In this document: piece by piece, positions 1-12,330 of the stretch
Numbering within the stretch: position 1 is the stretch's first letter
Layout: each line of letters opens with the position of its first letter
DNA from: Tatumella sp. JGM91
GTDB taxonomy: Bacteria; Pseudomonadota; Gammaproteobacteria; Enterobacterales; Enterobacteriaceae
Length of the DNA: 64,000 nucleotides
Assembly: GCF_018257575.1 (NCBI RefSeq)
Contig: NZ_JAERJP010000008.1
Coordinates: forward strand, 62,188-126,187
Direction: 5' to 3'
Program-made: the position numbers and the translations under genes
The notes under the pieces: generated by a model
Database searches by the model: none
What the model saw: only the letters and a program-made list of their open reading frames with translations
Told to the model about the DNA's origin: nothing

Positions 1-2
1 TT

Positions 3-1343
3 TACCTGGTATTTTTTGCGCTCCTGAAACTGGGCGTGGCTCCGGTCAATGCCCTGTACAGCCATCAGCGCAGTGAATTACTGTCTTACGCCGAACAGAT
101 TTCCCCGGCACTGTTAATCGCTGACCGCCGGCATGGTCTGTTTGCTGATGACCAGTTTATACAACAGGTTCCGTCACTGAAAACCGTGGTCATGCACCAT
201 GCTCTCACCGGTGATAACTGTCTGACGGACTGGCTGACCACCCCCGGCGAGCATTTTGTTGCTGATCCCACTGCGGCAGATGAAGTCGCTTTTTTCCAGT
301 TATCCGGCGGCAGTACCGGTACACCGAAACTGATCCCGCGTACCCATAATGACTACTACTACAGTATCCGTGCCAGCAACGATATCTGTGCCGTCGACGC
401 GGATACCCGCTACCTGTGCGCCCTGCCCGCTGCACATAATTACCCGATGAGTTCTCCGGGCTGTCTGGGGGTATTTTATGCCGGTGGTTTCGTGGTAATG
501 GCATCTGACCCCAGTGCCACACAATGCTTTCCGCTGATAGAGAAACATCAGATCACCATGACCGCGCTGGTTCCTCCGGCGGTCAGTCTGTGGCTGCAAT
601 CGATCAGTGATCAGGGAAATGCCCGGCAGCTTCGCTGTTTAAAAGTGTTACAGGTCGGCGGGGCGCGGCTCAGTGAATCTCTGGCACGACGGATAATTTC
701 TGATATCGGCTGCCAGCTGCAACAGGTATTTGGCATGGCCGAAGGGCTGGTGAACTATACACGGCTCGACGATCCCGAAGAGGTTATTGTTTCGACCCAG
801 GGACGACCAATGTCTGAAGATGACGAGGTGCGGGTGGCTGATGAGAACGGCAGGCTGTTACCGCCGGGGACTACCGGCCGCCTGCTGACACGCGGGCCTT
901 ATACATTCCGCGGCTATTTCAATAACCCGGCTCACAATGCGACCTGCTTTGATGCCGAAGGCTTTTACTGTTCCGGCGACCTGATTGAGATCACCGCAGA
1001 AGGAAACATCAAAGTTCAGGGACGGGAAAAAGATCAGATTAACCGCGGAGGTGAGAAGATCGCAGCCGAAGAGATAGAGAATCTGCTGCAACGTCACCCG
1101 GAGATTATTCATGCTGCTCTGGTATCAATGAATGATGAACTGATGGGAGAGAAAAGTTGCGCATTTATTGTCGCGACTCAACCGGTTAAACCGGCACATT
1201 TACGTCGTCATCTGCGTGAACAGGGTATCGCCGAATTTAAACTGCCTGACCGGATAGTACAGCAGGACACACTGCCCTTAACCCATGTCGGGAAAGTGGA
1301 TAAAAAAGCCCTGCGTGAATGGCTGAACCAGCAGCCCAAATAA
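3..1343 (+). CDS. entE: 2,3-dihydroxybenzoate-AMP ligase EntE, 5' end outside the window
   Basis: Adenylates 2,3-dihydroxybenzoate and transfers it to the phosphopantetheine arm of EntB in cytoplasmic catecholate siderophore synthesis. The frame is open to the left edge from base 3, so about 90 N-terminal residues are missing compared with the usual 536. A GTG at 36 is an internal valine, not a start. Visible ANL-family motifs are the P-loop-like [20 protein letters not shown], the core [15 protein letters not shown], the YCSGD loop, and the hinge with catalytic lysine region near [18 protein letters not shown]; the C-terminal [15 protein letters not shown] carries the A10 lysine. EntB starts 29 bases downstream, which indicates one operon. 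Function is firm; which final siderophore is made cannot be seen because entF and entC are outside the window. Confidence 0.95.
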   Translation, partial: YLVFFALLKLGVAPVNALYSHQRSELLSYAEQISPALLIADRRHGLFADDQFIQQVPSLKTVVMHHALTGDNCLTDWLTTPGEHFVADPTAADEVAFFQLSGGSTGTPKLIPRTHNDYYYSIRASNDICAVDADTRYLCALPAAHNYPMSSPGCLGVFYAGGFVVMASDPSATQCFPLIEKHQITMTALVPPAVSLWLQSISDQGNARQLRCLKVLQVGGARLSESLARRIISDIGCQLQQVFGMAEGLVNYTRLDDPEEVIVSTQGRPMSEDDEVRVADENGRLLPPGTTGRLLTRGPYTFRGYFNNPAHNATCFDAEGFYCSGDLIEITAEGNIKVQGREKDQINRGGEKIAAEEIENLLQRHPEIIHAALVSMNDELMGEKSCAFIVATQPVKPAHLRRHLREQGIAEFKLPDRIVQQDTLPLTHVGKVDKKALREWLNQQPK

Positions 1344-1372
1344 CCCAATGACGACCGGACAATGGAGTTACC

Positions 1373-2224
1373 ATGAGTATCCCTAAACTTGAATCCTATG
1401 CTCTGCCTGCCGCAGATGAACTTCCCGACAATAAAGTACAGTGGGTATTTGAACCCGCACGGGCAGCATTGTTAATCCATGATATGCAGAACTATTTCCT
1501 GAATTTCTGGGCCAGTGACAGCCCGTTAATTCATCAGGTAGTGGACAATATTGCCCGTTTACGTGCCCAATGCTATGCCCTCGGGATCCCGGTGTTTTAT
1601 ACCGCGCAACCAGATCAGCAAAGTGATGAAGATCGCGCGTTGCTGAATGATATGTGGGGACCCGGCTTAAACCGTCATCCTGAACAACAGCAAGTTACTG
1701 ATGCACTGACCCCTGGCGAACACGACAAGGTGCTGACCAAATGGCGGTACAGCGCTTTCCACCGTGCAGATCTTGAACAGCAACTGAAAAATGCCGGGCG
1801 GGATCAGCTGATAATTACCGGGGTATATGCCCATATTGGCTGCCTGACGACAGCAACAGATGCCTTTATGCGTAATATAAAACCCTTTATGGTAGCCGAT
1901 GCACTGGCGGACTTCAGCCGGGAAGAACATCTGATGGCGCTGAAATATACTGCCGGCCGCTGCGGAAAAGTGGTTACCTGTAATGAGCTTATTTTATTGC
2001 CGGAAAGTAAAGCCGCCTTACGGGCTATGGTGTTACCTTTACTTGAGGATGACGATCAGCCGGAAGATGATGAGAACCTGACAGACTACGGCCTGGACTC
2101 CGTGAGAGTTATGGCACTGGCTGCACGCTGGCGAATGGCACGCCCGGAGATTGATTTTGTGGCTCTGGCCAGAAATGCATCTATTGATGGCTGGTGGAGA
2201 TTACTGGCAGGAGAACAGCAATGA
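1373..2224 (+). CDS. entB: Isochorismatase / aryl carrier protein EntB
   Basis: Bifunctional enzyme of 283 residues. The N-terminal isochorismatase domain (about 1-210) hydrolyses isochorismate to 2,3-dihydro-2,3-dihydroxybenzoate; the visible active-site segments are LLIHDMQNYF (Asp37), LTKWRYSAF (Lys123) and GVYAHIGCLTTA. The C-terminal aryl carrier domain (about 215-283) has DYGLDSVRVM, with Ser243 as the phosphopantetheine site that receives dihydroxybenzoate from EntE. The start is ATG with an upstream GGAG. The stop overlaps the entA start (ATGA), so translation is coupled. Length and layout match E. coli EntB (285 residues). Confidence 0.96.
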   Translation: MSIPKLESYALPAADELPDNKVQWVFEPARAALLIHDMQNYFLNFWASDSPLIHQVVDNIARLRAQCYALGIPVFYTAQPDQQSDEDRALLNDMWGPGLNRHPEQQQVTDALTPGEHDKVLTKWRYSAFHRADLEQQLKNAGRDQLIITGVYAHIGCLTTATDAFMRNIKPFMVADALADFSREEHLMALKYTAGRCGKVVTCNELILLPESKAALRAMVLPLLEDDDQPEDDENLTDYGLDSVRVMALAARWRMARPEIDFVALARNASIDGWWRLLAGEQQ

Positions 2225-2979
2225 GCCACTCACCGGAATTTCAGGGGAAACAGGTCTGGGTAACCGGTGCGGGCCAGGGGATTGGTTATCATACCGCGCT
2301 GGCTTTTCACCAGGCTGGTGCCACGGTGACGGCTTTTGATATTAAATTTGATCAGCACAACTACCCGTTTACCTGCCAGCTACTGAACGTCGCCGATCCG
2401 GTACAGGTCAGACAAACCTGCCAGGCATTACTTCATCAACAGCCACAACTGGATATATTGATCAACGCTGCCGGGATCCTGCGGACCGGTGCAACAGATG
2501 AGATTTCGTTTGAAAACTGGCAACAGTGTCTCAGCGTTAATGCCGGCGGCGCATTTAACCTGTTTCAGCAGACATTACCTGTATTCCGCAAACAACAGCG
2601 GGGCGCGATAGTCACAGTAGCCTCTAATTCTGCCCATGCGCCGCGGCTGGGGATGTCCGCTTATGGAGCATCTAAAGCGGCATTACGCAGTTTATGTCTG
2701 ACGGTGGGTCTGGAAATGGCACCTTATGGCGTGCGCTGTAATATCGTCTCTCCGGGTTCAACTGACACAGAAATGCAGCGCAGTCTGTGGAAAACGCCAC
2801 AGGCCGAGCAGCAGACTATTGATGGCTTTCCGGAGCAGTTTAAGCTGGGGATCCCATTGAAGAAGATCGCCCGGCCACAGGAAATAGCCGATACGATTCT
2901 GTTCCTGGCCTCCGATAAGGCCAGTCATGTGGTATTACAGGATATCGTCGTCGATGGCGGAGCCACCCTGGGGGCCTGA
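2221..2979 (+). CDS. entA: 2,3-dihydro-2,3-dihydroxybenzoate dehydrogenase EntA
   Basis: NAD-dependent short-chain dehydrogenase that oxidises the EntB product to 2,3-dihydroxybenzoate. The 252-residue protein has the Rossmann motif TGAGQGIG (about 15-22), the NAAG stretch (82-85), and catalytic YGASK with Tyr148 and Lys152. The ATG at 2221 overlaps the entB stop and is preceded by GGAG in GGCAGGAGAACAGCA; an in-frame ATG 27 bases upstream lies inside entB and would add nine residues absent from the family. Third gene of the entEBAH run, four bases before entH. Confidence 0.96.
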   Translation: MSHSPEFQGKQVWVTGAGQGIGYHTALAFHQAGATVTAFDIKFDQHNYPFTCQLLNVADPVQVRQTCQALLHQQPQLDILINAAGILRTGATDEISFENWQQCLSVNAGGAFNLFQQTLPVFRKQQRGAIVTVASNSAHAPRLGMSAYGASKAALRSLCLTVGLEMAPYGVRCNIVSPGSTDTEMQRSLWKTPQAEQQTIDGFPEQFKLGIPLKKIARPQEIADTILFLASDKASHVVLQDIVVDGGATLGA

Positions 2980-2983
2980 GAAT

Positions 2984-3403
2984 ATGTCACGGTTCTGGAA
3001 GCGGATAATGACTCCGGATGAACTGAACGCCCTCGGACAACAGTGTCTGGTCAGCCACTTAGGGATCGAGTTTACCGTTATCGGTGAACAGCATCTGGAA
3101 GCGACAATGCCTGTTGACCCGCGGACCCGGCAGCCATTCGGATTATTACATGGCGGGGCATCGGTGGTTCTGGCCGAGTCGATGGGCTCAGTGGCGGCTT
3201 ATCTCGCCACCGAAGAAGGGAAAAGCGTCGTCGGTATTGAAGTCAATGCCAGCCACCATCGCGCCGTTTCACAAGGACTGGTGTATGCAAACTGTCATCC
3301 GCTGCATATTGGTGCACAGTTACAAGTCTGGCAGACCGAGATCCGTAACAGTAAAGGTAAGCTGTGCTGTACTGCCAGGCTGACAGTGTCGGTGTTAGGC
3401 TAA
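2984..3403 (+). CDS. entH: Proofreading thioesterase EntH
   Basis: Hotdog-fold thioesterase of 139 residues that clears wrongly loaded acyl groups from the EntB carrier domain. The hallmark HGGASVVLAES motif (about residues 60-70), preceded by QPFGLL, and the following VGIEVNASHH are conserved with E. coli EntH (YbdB). The chosen ATG follows entA by four bases; an earlier in-frame start would lie inside entA. It is the last gene of the operon and converges on obgE. No terminator reading in its own direction was clear; the hairpin after it has its U-tract on the other strand. Confidence 0.93.
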   Translation: MSRFWKRIMTPDELNALGQQCLVSHLGIEFTVIGEQHLEATMPVDPRTRQPFGLLHGGASVVLAESMGSVAAYLATEEGKSVVGIEVNASHHRAVSQGLVYANCHPLHIGAQLQVWQTEIRNSKGKLCCTARLTVSVLG

Positions 3404-3409
3404 AGGTAC

Positions 3410-3435
3410 AAAAAAGCCGGAGTCTTGCTCCGGCT
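3410..3435 (-). terminator. Rho-independent terminator of obgE
   Basis: Stem AGCCGGAG / CTCCGGCT (3415-3422 with 3428-3435) with a five-base loop. The A-run at 3410-3415 becomes a U-tract on the minus strand, so the hairpin ends obgE transcription. It lies between the convergent ends of entH and obgE and may also slow entH transcription, but it lacks a T-run on the plus strand. Confidence 0.85.
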
Positions 3436-3466
3436 ATGACTGAAAAGGGGTTAAGATCCTTAAGGA

Positions 3467-4841
<1,375 letters not shown>

Positions 4842-4870
4842 AAAAAGCCCCGCACAAGCTGCGGGGCTTT
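4842..4870 (-). terminator. Rho-independent terminator of rplU-rpmA
   Basis: Perfect stem AAAGCCCCGC (4844-4853) with GCGGGGCTTT (4861-4870), loop of seven bases. On the minus strand it sits 47 bases beyond the rpmA stop and is followed by a U-tract. Confidence 0.92.
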
Positions 4871-4916
4871 AATTCGTTAAGTCAGACAGTGATTATACTG
4901 TCAGGACCTTTCAACC

Positions 4917-5174
4917 TTACTCAGCAACGATGCTGACGTATTTACGGTTGTCCGGGCCTTTAACTTCGAATTTGATCTGACCAGTTGCAGTTGCAAACAG
5001 GGTGTGGTCACGACCACAACCTACGTTGTTGCCTGCATGGAATTTGGTTCCGCGCTGACGAACGATGATGCTGCCTGCCAGTACAGTTTCGCCGCCGAAG
5101 CGTTTAACGCCCAGACGTTTTGCGTTGGAATCGCGACCGTTACGTGTGGAGCCGCCAGCCTTTTTATGAGCCAT
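4917..5174 (-). CDS. rpmA: 50S ribosomal protein L27
   Basis: L27, 85 residues, whose N-terminal tail reaches the peptidyl-transferase centre. The sequence begins [16 protein letters not shown] and contains the family signature [15 protein letters not shown]. It ends in VSIVAE. Downstream partner of rplU (15 bases apart) in a two-gene operon closed by a strong terminator. Confidence 0.98.
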   Translation of the reverse strand: MAHKKAGGSTRNGRDSNAKRLGVKRFGGETVLAGSIIVRQRGTKFHAGNNVGCGRDHTLFATATGQIKFEVKGPDNRKYVSIVAE

Positions 5175-5189
5175 TTGTCAAATCTCCTG

Positions 5190-5558
<369 letters not shown>

Positions 5559-5574
5559 TCACAATAGGGCGCGA

Positions 5575-5603
5575 ATTCTACGCAAATATCAGGCAGAAGA
5601 CAA
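5575..5603 (-). promoter_or_regulatory. rplU promoter
   Basis: On the minus strand, TTGTCT (-35, plus coordinates 5598-5603) and TAGAAT (-10, 5575-5580) are separated by 17 bases. The following CGCGCCC discriminator is the kind seen at promoters under stringent control, and E. coli rplU-rpmA is known to be regulated that way. The transcript start would be about 65 bases before the rplU ATG. Confidence 0.7.
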
Positions 5604-5675
5604 GTCTCCTTTGCAGGGTATTGCAGAAAAAAAACACAGGGCACAGCCGGGTGTTTCCTGTAACCAAATTTCCAG

Positions 5676-5681
5676 TACAAT
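5676..5681 (+). promoter_or_regulatory. Possible -10 element of ispB
   Basis: TACAAT on the plus strand in the 341-base divergent region between rplU and ispB, about 160 bases before the ispB start. No strong -35 partner was found, so this is a weak prediction. The rest of the interval up to 5842 holds no gene I can support; in-frame starts upstream of ispB are judged untranslated. Confidence 0.35.
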
Positions 5682-5842
5682 AGGCTTCATTCGTAGTTCA
5701 CTGGCGTTTGTTGATCTTGCCGGGAGCTGCCGCTACTGCCGACAGAGAAATTTATTCAGATATACGCCGATACAAACTATCTGGACACTCCTGTTTAAAC
5801 GGCCATATGATGGCTAAAACCGAGTCAAAACTGAACAGACGT

Positions 5843-6814
5843 ATGAACTTAGAACAAATTACAGAAATCACCTCCGCTGATATGGCGGCCGTCAATCAGA
5901 CCATTCTTGACCAGCTTGATTCCGATGTTGCGCTTATCAGCCAACTGGGCCATTACATCGTCAGCGGCGGCGGCAAACGTATTCGTCCGATGATTGCAGT
6001 GCTGTCAGCAAGAGCACTTAATTATCAGGGCGACCAGCATGTGCTGAACGCAGCACTGATTGAATTTATCCATACCGCTACCCTGCTGCACGATGATGTG
6101 GTGGACGAATCAGATATGCGCCGTGGTAAAGCGACTGCGAATGCGACTTTCGGTAATGCTGCCAGCGTACTGGTCGGCGATTTTATTTACACCCGTGCTT
6201 TTCAGATGATGACCAGCCTGGGATCGTTAAAGATCCTTGCACTGATGTCTGAAGCGGTGAATGTGATCTCCGAAGGCGAAGTTCTGCAGCTAATGAACTG
6301 TAACGATCCGGATATTACCGAAGAAAGCTATATGCGGGTGATTTACAGTAAAACGGCGCGCTTATTTGAAGCTGCGGCCCAGACGTCTGCAATTCTGGCT
6401 GATGCCACCGCCGGACAGGAACAGGCATTGCGCGATTACGGCCGTTATATTGGTACAGCCTTTCAGCTGATCGATGATTTACTCGACTACAGTACTGACA
6501 ATATCGCCCTGGGTAAAAATGTCGGCGACGACCTGAGTGAAGGGAAACCTACCCTGCCATTATTACATGCGATGCAACATGGTACTCCTGAACAATCTGC
6601 CATGATCCGTCAGGCGATCGAGCAAGGTAATGGCCGGCATCTGTTAGATCAGGTACAGGAGGCCATGCAGCAATGTGGTTCCTTAAACTGGACCCGTCAG
6701 CGTGCTGAAGCCGAAGCCGATAAGGCGATTCGCGCATTACAGGTGCTGCCTGCCAGCCCGTGGCGCGAAGCGTTAGAATCTCTGGCACACATGTCAGTAC
6801 AGCGCGATCACTGA
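5843..6814 (+). CDS. ispB: Octaprenyl diphosphate synthase IspB
   Basis: Trans-prenyltransferase of 323 residues that elongates farnesyl diphosphate to the C40 chain used for ubiquinone and menaquinone. The two aspartate-rich motifs are DDVVD (84-88) and DDLLD (211-215); GGGKRIRP near 42-49 binds diphosphate. The ATG at 5843 (MNLEQ) gives the E. coli length; the frame is open 45 codons further upstream, but that part has no family similarity. Essential in E. coli. Followed by sfsB after 322 bases. Confidence 0.97.
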   Translation: MNLEQITEITSADMAAVNQTILDQLDSDVALISQLGHYIVSGGGKRIRPMIAVLSARALNYQGDQHVLNAALIEFIHTATLLHDDVVDESDMRRGKATANATFGNAASVLVGDFIYTRAFQMMTSLGSLKILALMSEAVNVISEGEVLQLMNCNDPDITEESYMRVIYSKTARLFEAAAQTSAILADATAGQEQALRDYGRYIGTAFQLIDDLLDYSTDNIALGKNVGDDLSEGKPTLPLLHAMQHGTPEQSAMIRQAIEQGNGRHLLDQVQEAMQQCGSLNWTRQRAEAEADKAIRALQVLPASPWREALESLAHMSVQRDH

Positions 6815-6862
6815 TCTCCCCCGACGGATCACTCTTTTCTGCAGCCGGATCCTTCTGTGTTA

Positions 6863-6888
6863 TATCGCCGGATAACGATCCGGCGATA
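6863..6888. repeat. Strong hairpin after ispB
   Basis: Perfect 10-base stem TATCGCCGGA / TCCGGCGATA with loop TAACGA, about 50 bases after the ispB stop. Neither side carries a T-run, so it is not a standard terminator; it may protect the ispB mRNA end. The rest of 6815-7136 holds only AT-rich sequence leading to the sfsB ribosome binding site AAAAGGAG. Confidence 0.55.
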
Positions 6889-7136
6889 AGCCCATATTGC
6901 CTCCATCCTTTCTTACCCTGCTTTGCCTGTGATCCCTGACGCCTGATTTTCGGATGATTTCAGCGTTCTTTTCTTCATATTTGCGACCACCGTAGTAATT
7001 TAGCGCTTTTTAGATAATTTTTATGAAATAATTGGTCGTTTTTTGCTATATCTGTTGCCATAAACAATGTAATTTTATCGCGTTAAATGGTGTGATATCC
7101 CGGAGAGTATTACCGGCATCTGAAAAGGAGAATAAG

Positions 7137-7433
7137 ATGAATACGCTGAAAAAGGATTGGCATACTGCCGATATTATTGCTGCCCTGAGAAAGAAAGGTA
7201 CCTCTCTGGCCGCTGTCTCGCGAAATGCCGGACTCAGTTCTTCAACACTGGCTAATGCCTTATCCCGCCCATGGCCTAAAGGCGAATGGCTGATAGCCAA
7301 AGCAATTGACATCCATCCTGCCGAAATCTGGCCCAGCCGTTATTACCATCCGGTAACCCATGAATTACTGGACAGAGAAAAACTGATGCGTCGTCTGCCA
7401 CGTAATCAGCAACCGCATCTCCCGCCAGCGTAA
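7137..7433 (+). CDS. sfsB: Ner/Nlp-like DNA-binding protein SfsB
   Basis: Small helix-turn-helix regulator of 98 residues, related to the Ner repressor of phage Mu and to E. coli SfsB (Nlp, 92 residues), a reported activator of maltose genes. It shows DWHTADIIAALRKKGTSLAA, then the recognition region GLSSSTLANALSRPWPKGEW and IWPSRY. The ATG at 7137 follows AAAAGGAG by 7 bases; an upstream start at 7032 lacks homology. The C-terminal end (RRLPRNQQPHLPPA) differs from E. coli. Converges on murA. Confidence 0.9.
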   Translation: MNTLKKDWHTADIIAALRKKGTSLAAVSRNAGLSSSTLANALSRPWPKGEWLIAKAIDIHPAEIWPSRYYHPVTHELLDREKLMRRLPRNQQPHLPPA

Positions 7434-7445
7434 TTTTCTGCGGCG

Positions 7446-7480
7446 ATAAAAAAGGCCTGTGCATAAGCAACAGGCCTTGT
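7446..7480 (-). terminator. Rho-independent terminator of murA
   Basis: Stem AAGGCCTGT (7452-7460) with ACAGGCCTT (7470-7478). The A-run 7448-7453 gives a U-tract on the minus strand. It lies between the convergent sfsB and murA genes and clearly serves murA. Confidence 0.85.
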
Positions 7481-7501
7481 AGCTGATGGTCCGGTAACGG
7501 A

Positions 7502-8797
<1,296 letters not shown>

Positions 8798-8852
8798 TTA
8801 GCATTTATAAAAGGTACTGACCTGCCGGCCTGCGTTTACCTGACTAACAGGC

Positions 8853-9107
8853 TCAAAAGCCGCTCAGTTTACGATCCCGGGCCCATTCAGCCGGGCTATA
8901 GGTCTTAATTGATACCGCGTGAATACGGTTATCCGCGATATACTCCATCAGCGGAGCATAGACGGTCTGTTGCTTTTTCACACGGCTCATGGTTTCAAAA
9001 ATATCACTGACGGCGATCACCTGGAAATGGCTGCCATCACCACTGACATGTACTTCGTCCAGCGACAGTGCCTGCATCAGGACTGCCTGAATCTCATTAT
9101 TTTCCAT
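8853..9107 (-). CDS. ibaG: BolA-family protein IbaG
   Basis: BolA-like protein of 84 residues that with monothiol glutaredoxin binds [2Fe-2S] clusters; E. coli IbaG is linked to acid stress. It begins [20 protein letters not shown] and has [18 protein letters not shown], then the helix-turn with KKQQTVY and [15 protein letters not shown]. The ATG at 9107 matches the family; the frame extends 18 codons further without similarity. It stands alone between the mla terminator and murA and is probably co-transcribed with murA. Confidence 0.94.
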   Translation of the reverse strand: MENNEIQAVLMQALSLDEVHVSGDGSHFQVIAVSDIFETMSRVKKQQTVYAPLMEYIADNRIHAVSIKTYSPAEWARDRKLSGF

Positions 9108-9175
9108 TGCTTTTAGCTTCCGATAATAATAATCAGCCCATATCTTATTAGAAAGTGGCATTATCTTAAATACAC

Positions 9176-9200
9176 AAAAGCCCCCGTGACTGCCGGGGGC
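9176..9200 (-). terminator. Rho-independent terminator of mlaFEDCB
   Basis: Stem GCCCCCG (9180-9186) with CGGGGGC (9194-9200), loop of seven bases. AAAA at 9176-9179 gives a short U-tract on the minus strand. It lies between mlaB and ibaG, so the two transcription units are at least partly separated. Confidence 0.8.
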
Positions 9201-9221
9201 CTGAGAGGGAAAAGGCTGAGG

Positions 9222-9527
9222 TCAGGGGGTTTCCTGAGAAGAAACAATAATATGTTGCAGATTATACAGAGTGATTAATGACTGTAATTTGTCAGATATC
9301 CCCGTGAATGTCAGCACTGCTCCGTGGCGGCGGACAATATCCTGCAAATGGATCAGCAGTGCCAGTCCGGATGAGTCGACCCGCTCCAGACCGGAAAGAT
9401 CAATGTCACTGATCCCCTGCATTACCGTATCGCGTTGTTCCCACAACGGCAGCAAAGTTTCATGATCCAGTTTTCCGGTCAGCCGCAGCGAAGCAGCCTG
9501 TTGCTGCCAGTGGAGTTCAGCATTCAT
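9222..9527 (-). CDS. mlaB: MlaB, STAS-domain subunit of the phospholipid transporter
   Basis: Cytoplasmic STAS protein of 101 residues that stabilises the MlaF ATPase in the inner-membrane MlaFEDB complex. The signature VDSSGLALLIHLQD is at about 50-63. The start ATG overlaps the mlaC stop by one base (TGATG), typical of translational coupling. Last gene of the operon. Confidence 0.93.
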   Translation of the reverse strand: MNAELHWQQQAASLRLTGKLDHETLLPLWEQRDTVMQGISDIDLSGLERVDSSGLALLIHLQDIVRRHGAVLTFTGISDKLQSLITLYNLQHIIVSSQETP

Positions 9528-10174
9528 CAGTTTTGCTGACCCAGAGTAATCGGCTGTGCTGCATAGGTTTTTAACCGCGCGGTTAATCCGTCAATACCCT
9601 GAGTCCGTAACAGATCACCCCACTCATTCTGCTTAGTGGTGATCATACTGATACCTTCTGCCACCATATCGTAGGCCTGCCAGGCACCGGTACGGGTATT
9701 TTTACGCCATTGGAAATCCAGACGAACCGGAGGACGTCCATTCGGGTCAATGATAGTGACGCGGATAGCGACAATATTGGCATTACCCAGCGGCTGTGCC
9801 GGCTCGATTTGATAAGTCTGACCGTGATACATCGCCAGCGCCTGCCCGTAAGCCTGTGCCAGATAATCACCAAATGCTTTGTAATACGCATCGCGCTGTG
9901 CAGGGGTTGCTTCATTGTAGAAACGTCCCAGCACTAATGCACCGGCATATTTTACCTGGACATAAGGCATCAGCTCTTCACGTACCACATCACGCAGATA
10001 GTCAGGATTTTGTTTGATTTTTGCCTGGTCATTTTTCAGACGGGTAAAGGTTTTCGCCGCAGCCTGATTCATCAGTGTGTAAGGATTACTCTGATCGACA
10101 GAATCTGCTGCCTGTGATGCCGCAACAGGCAGAATAACCAGCAATGCTGCCATAATTAAACGCTTAAATAACAT
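9527..10174 (-). CDS. mlaC: MlaC, periplasmic phospholipid shuttle
   Basis: Soluble periplasmic protein of 215 residues that carries glycerophospholipids from the outer-membrane MlaA-porin complex to MlaD. An N-terminal signal peptide (hydrophobic [13 protein letters not shown], probable cleavage after SQA) is followed by the Ttg2 fold; [20 protein letters not shown] and [15 protein letters not shown] are family signatures. Fourth gene of mlaFEDCB. Confidence 0.95.
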   Translation of the reverse strand: MLFKRLIMAALLVILPVAASQAADSVDQSNPYTLMNQAAAKTFTRLKNDQAKIKQNPDYLRDVVREELMPYVQVKYAGALVLGRFYNEATPAQRDAYYKAFGDYLAQAYGQALAMYHGQTYQIEPAQPLGNANIVAIRVTIIDPNGRPPVRLDFQWRKNTRTGAWQAYDMVAEGISMITTKQNEWGDLLRTQGIDGLTARLKTYAAQPITLGQQN

Positions 10175-10186
10175 AAACTTATCCTC

Positions 10187-10723
10187 TTAATGGGCCGGTA
10201 CTGCTGCAGACGAACTGTCAGCACCTGCCGGTGAACTCTTATCACTACTACTGTTGCCGTTTTTATACAGGAACTGGCCGATCAGGTCCTCAAGTACGAT
10301 GGCTGATTTGGTATCACGTAAAGTATCGCCATTTTTCAGGATCGAAGATCCTAAATCCGGGTCATTAAAGCCCAGATTAAGCGCCAGAAATTGTTCCCCC
10401 AGCAGGCCCTGGGTACGGATAGCCAGCGAACTGGTGTCAGGGATTTTTCCGGCATAAGCATCATCAATCGCCATGGTAACTTTCGGGGATAATGTACTGT
10501 CGTCCAGAGAAATATTGGTGACACGACCGATAACTACCCCGCCAATTTTTACCGGAGAGCTGACCTTCAGACCGCCGATATTGTCGAAAGTGGCATACAG
10601 TTTCCATGTCGGCTCGGTACCAAAAGATTTAAGGTCAGCGACACGCAGACAAAGAAACAGCGCCGCGGCCAGCGCCAGTAACAGGAAAATACCTACCCAG
10701 ATTTCACTTTTTTTACTTTGCAT
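10187..10723 (-). CDS. mlaD: MlaD, MCE-domain subunit
   Basis: Inner-membrane-anchored periplasmic protein of 178 residues whose MCE domain forms a hexameric ring passing lipid from MlaC to MlaE. One N-terminal transmembrane helix (about 9-28) is followed by the MCE domain (YATFDNIGGLKVSSPVKIGG). The conserved tail segment VLEDLIGQFLY precedes a low-complexity Ser/Ala end. The start MQSKKSEIW is at 10723; an in-frame ATG five codons upstream overlaps mlaE and has no homology support. Confidence 0.95.
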   Translation of the reverse strand: MQSKKSEIWVGIFLLLALAAALFLCLRVADLKSFGTEPTWKLYATFDNIGGLKVSSPVKIGGVVIGRVTNISLDDSTLSPKVTMAIDDAYAGKIPDTSSLAIRTQGLLGEQFLALNLGFNDPDLGSSILKNGDTLRDTKSAIVLEDLIGQFLYKNGNSSSDKSSPAGADSSSAAVPAH

Positions 10724-10727
10724 TGCG

Positions 10728-11510
10728 TTAATTCCCAAACATCAGTGCTGTCAGCACAAAATCTAACCCAAGGATGGCAAGAGACGAATGAACTACGGTT
10801 CGTGTCGTCGCACGACTGATACCTTCAGAAGTCGGCACCGCATCATAGCCATTGAAGAGTGCTATCCATGAAACGGCGATCGCGAAAACAATACTCTTGA
10901 TGACACAGTTAACAATATCCATACGGAAATCGACGGCACTCTGCATCGCCGACCAGAAGAACCCCGCATCAATGCCCTTCCAGCTGACACCGACCAGTGC
11001 GCCACCGGCAATCCCTACCGCCGTAAACATAATCGCCAGCAACGGCATGCTGATGACCCCGGCCCAGAACCGGGGTGCCACTACCCGTCTCAGAGGATCG
11101 ACAGCCATCATCTCCATACTCGACAGCTGTTCGGTCGCTTTCATCAGCCCGACTTCGGCGGTCAGTGCTGAACCGGCCCGGCCGGCAAATAATAACGCCG
11201 TCACCACCGGTCCCAGCTCACGTAATAACGATAACGCGACCAGCATACCGAGACTGGTTTCCGCGCCGTAGGTTTGCAAGACCAGGTATCCCTGTAACCC
11301 CAGCACCATGCCAATAAACAGGCCCGATACCAGGATGATCAACAGAGAAAGCACACCGACACTATAGAGTTGTTTCACCACCAGCCGACTGTGTTTTGCA
11401 AATTCCGGTTTCCCCACCAGGGCATGGAACAACATGACGCCTGCACGTCCGAATGACGCACAGCTTTGGATCCCCCAGCGCCCTAATGATGCTAATGCTT
11501 TCAACAACAT
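10728..11510 (-). CDS. mlaE: MlaE, permease subunit
   Basis: Integral inner-membrane permease (260 residues) of the MlaFEDB ABC transporter. Several hydrophobic helices are seen; [23 protein letters not shown] is split over the conserved core (about 100-122), and the MlaE-family segment [21 protein letters not shown] follows. The ATG at 11510 gives the family length; the reading frame runs 50 codons further upstream into mlaF without similarity. Confidence 0.95.
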   Translation of the reverse strand: MLLKALASLGRWGIQSCASFGRAGVMLFHALVGKPEFAKHSRLVVKQLYSVGVLSLLIILVSGLFIGMVLGLQGYLVLQTYGAETSLGMLVALSLLRELGPVVTALLFAGRAGSALTAEVGLMKATEQLSSMEMMAVDPLRRVVAPRFWAGVISMPLLAIMFTAVGIAGGALVGVSWKGIDAGFFWSAMQSAVDFRMDIVNCVIKSIVFAIAVSWIALFNGYDAVPTSEGISRATTRTVVHSSLAILGLDFVLTALMFGN

Positions 11511-11514
11511 GAAT

Positions 11515-12330
11515 TTAATGTCTCCCGGGGCTAAGCAAATCGGTGAGATAATCACCGGCCGGATACCTGAAAGGTACCGGGCCATCCGCATGACCATCAA
11601 TAAACTGCCGAACACGTGGATCCGTATTTTTCCGTAACTCTGCCGCGTCTCCCTGGGCAATCACATGCTGGCCCGCCACGATATAAGCATAATCCGCAAT
11701 ACTGAGAACTTCAGGTACATCATGGGAAACCACAATACAGGTCAGCCCCAGAGCATGATTAAGTTCATCAATCAGCTTCACCAACACCCCCATAGTAATA
11801 GGGTCCTGACCGACAAATGGTTCATCGAACATAATCAGTTCCGGCTCAAGAGCAATAGCACGGGCCAGGGCAACACGCCTCGCCATGCCCCCGGACAGTT
11901 CAGCCGGAGTCAGTTTTTCTGCCCCCCGTAACCCGACAGCTTCCAGTTTCATCATCACGGTACTGTGCAGAAGTGCCGGCGGCAGAGAGGTGTGTTCCCG
12001 CAATGGCCAGGCCACATTCTCATATACACTTAAATCCGTGAAGAGTGCCCCTGACTGAAACAGCATGCTCATTTTCTTGCGGACTTCATACAGCTTACTA
12101 CGTGACAGGCTAGGAATATTTTCATTATGAAAGAAAATATCTCCGTTATCCGGCTGTAACTGACCACCGATAAGACGTAATAAGGTGGTTTTACCGATAC
12201 CGGAAGGCCCCATAATGGCAGTAATTTTTCCTTCAGGCACCGTTAAAGAAATGTCATCAAAGATTTTTCGGGATCCGCGGGAAAAGCTCATTCCCCGGAT
12301 TTCAACCAAACCTTTTTGTTGCTGGACCAT
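11515..12330 (-). CDS. mlaF: MlaF, ATPase subunit
   Basis: ABC ATPase (271 residues) that powers MlaFEDB. Walker A is GPSGIGKTT (about 41-49), the signature is [15 protein letters not shown], Walker B is [13 protein letters not shown] and the switch histidine is in VVSHDV. First gene of the operon, divergent from yrbG across 226 bases that must hold both promoters. Confidence 0.96.
   Translation of the reverse strand: MVQQQKGLVEIRGMSFSRGSRKIFDDISLTVPEGKITAIMGPSGIGKTTLLRLIGGQLQPDNGDIFFHNENIPSLSRSKLYEVRKKMSMLFQSGALFTDLSVYENVAWPLREHTSLPPALLHSTVMMKLEAVGLRGAEKLTPAELSGGMARRVALARAIALEPELIMFDEPFVGQDPITMGVLVKLIDELNHALGLTCIVVSHDVPEVLSIADYAYIVAGQHVIAQGDAAELRKNTDPRVRQFIDGHADGPVPFRYPAGDYLTDLLSPGRH

Noticed and set aside
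36-1343. GTG at 36 as the start of entE
   Set aside because: It is an internal valine in [14 protein letters not shown]; the gene is cut by the window edge.
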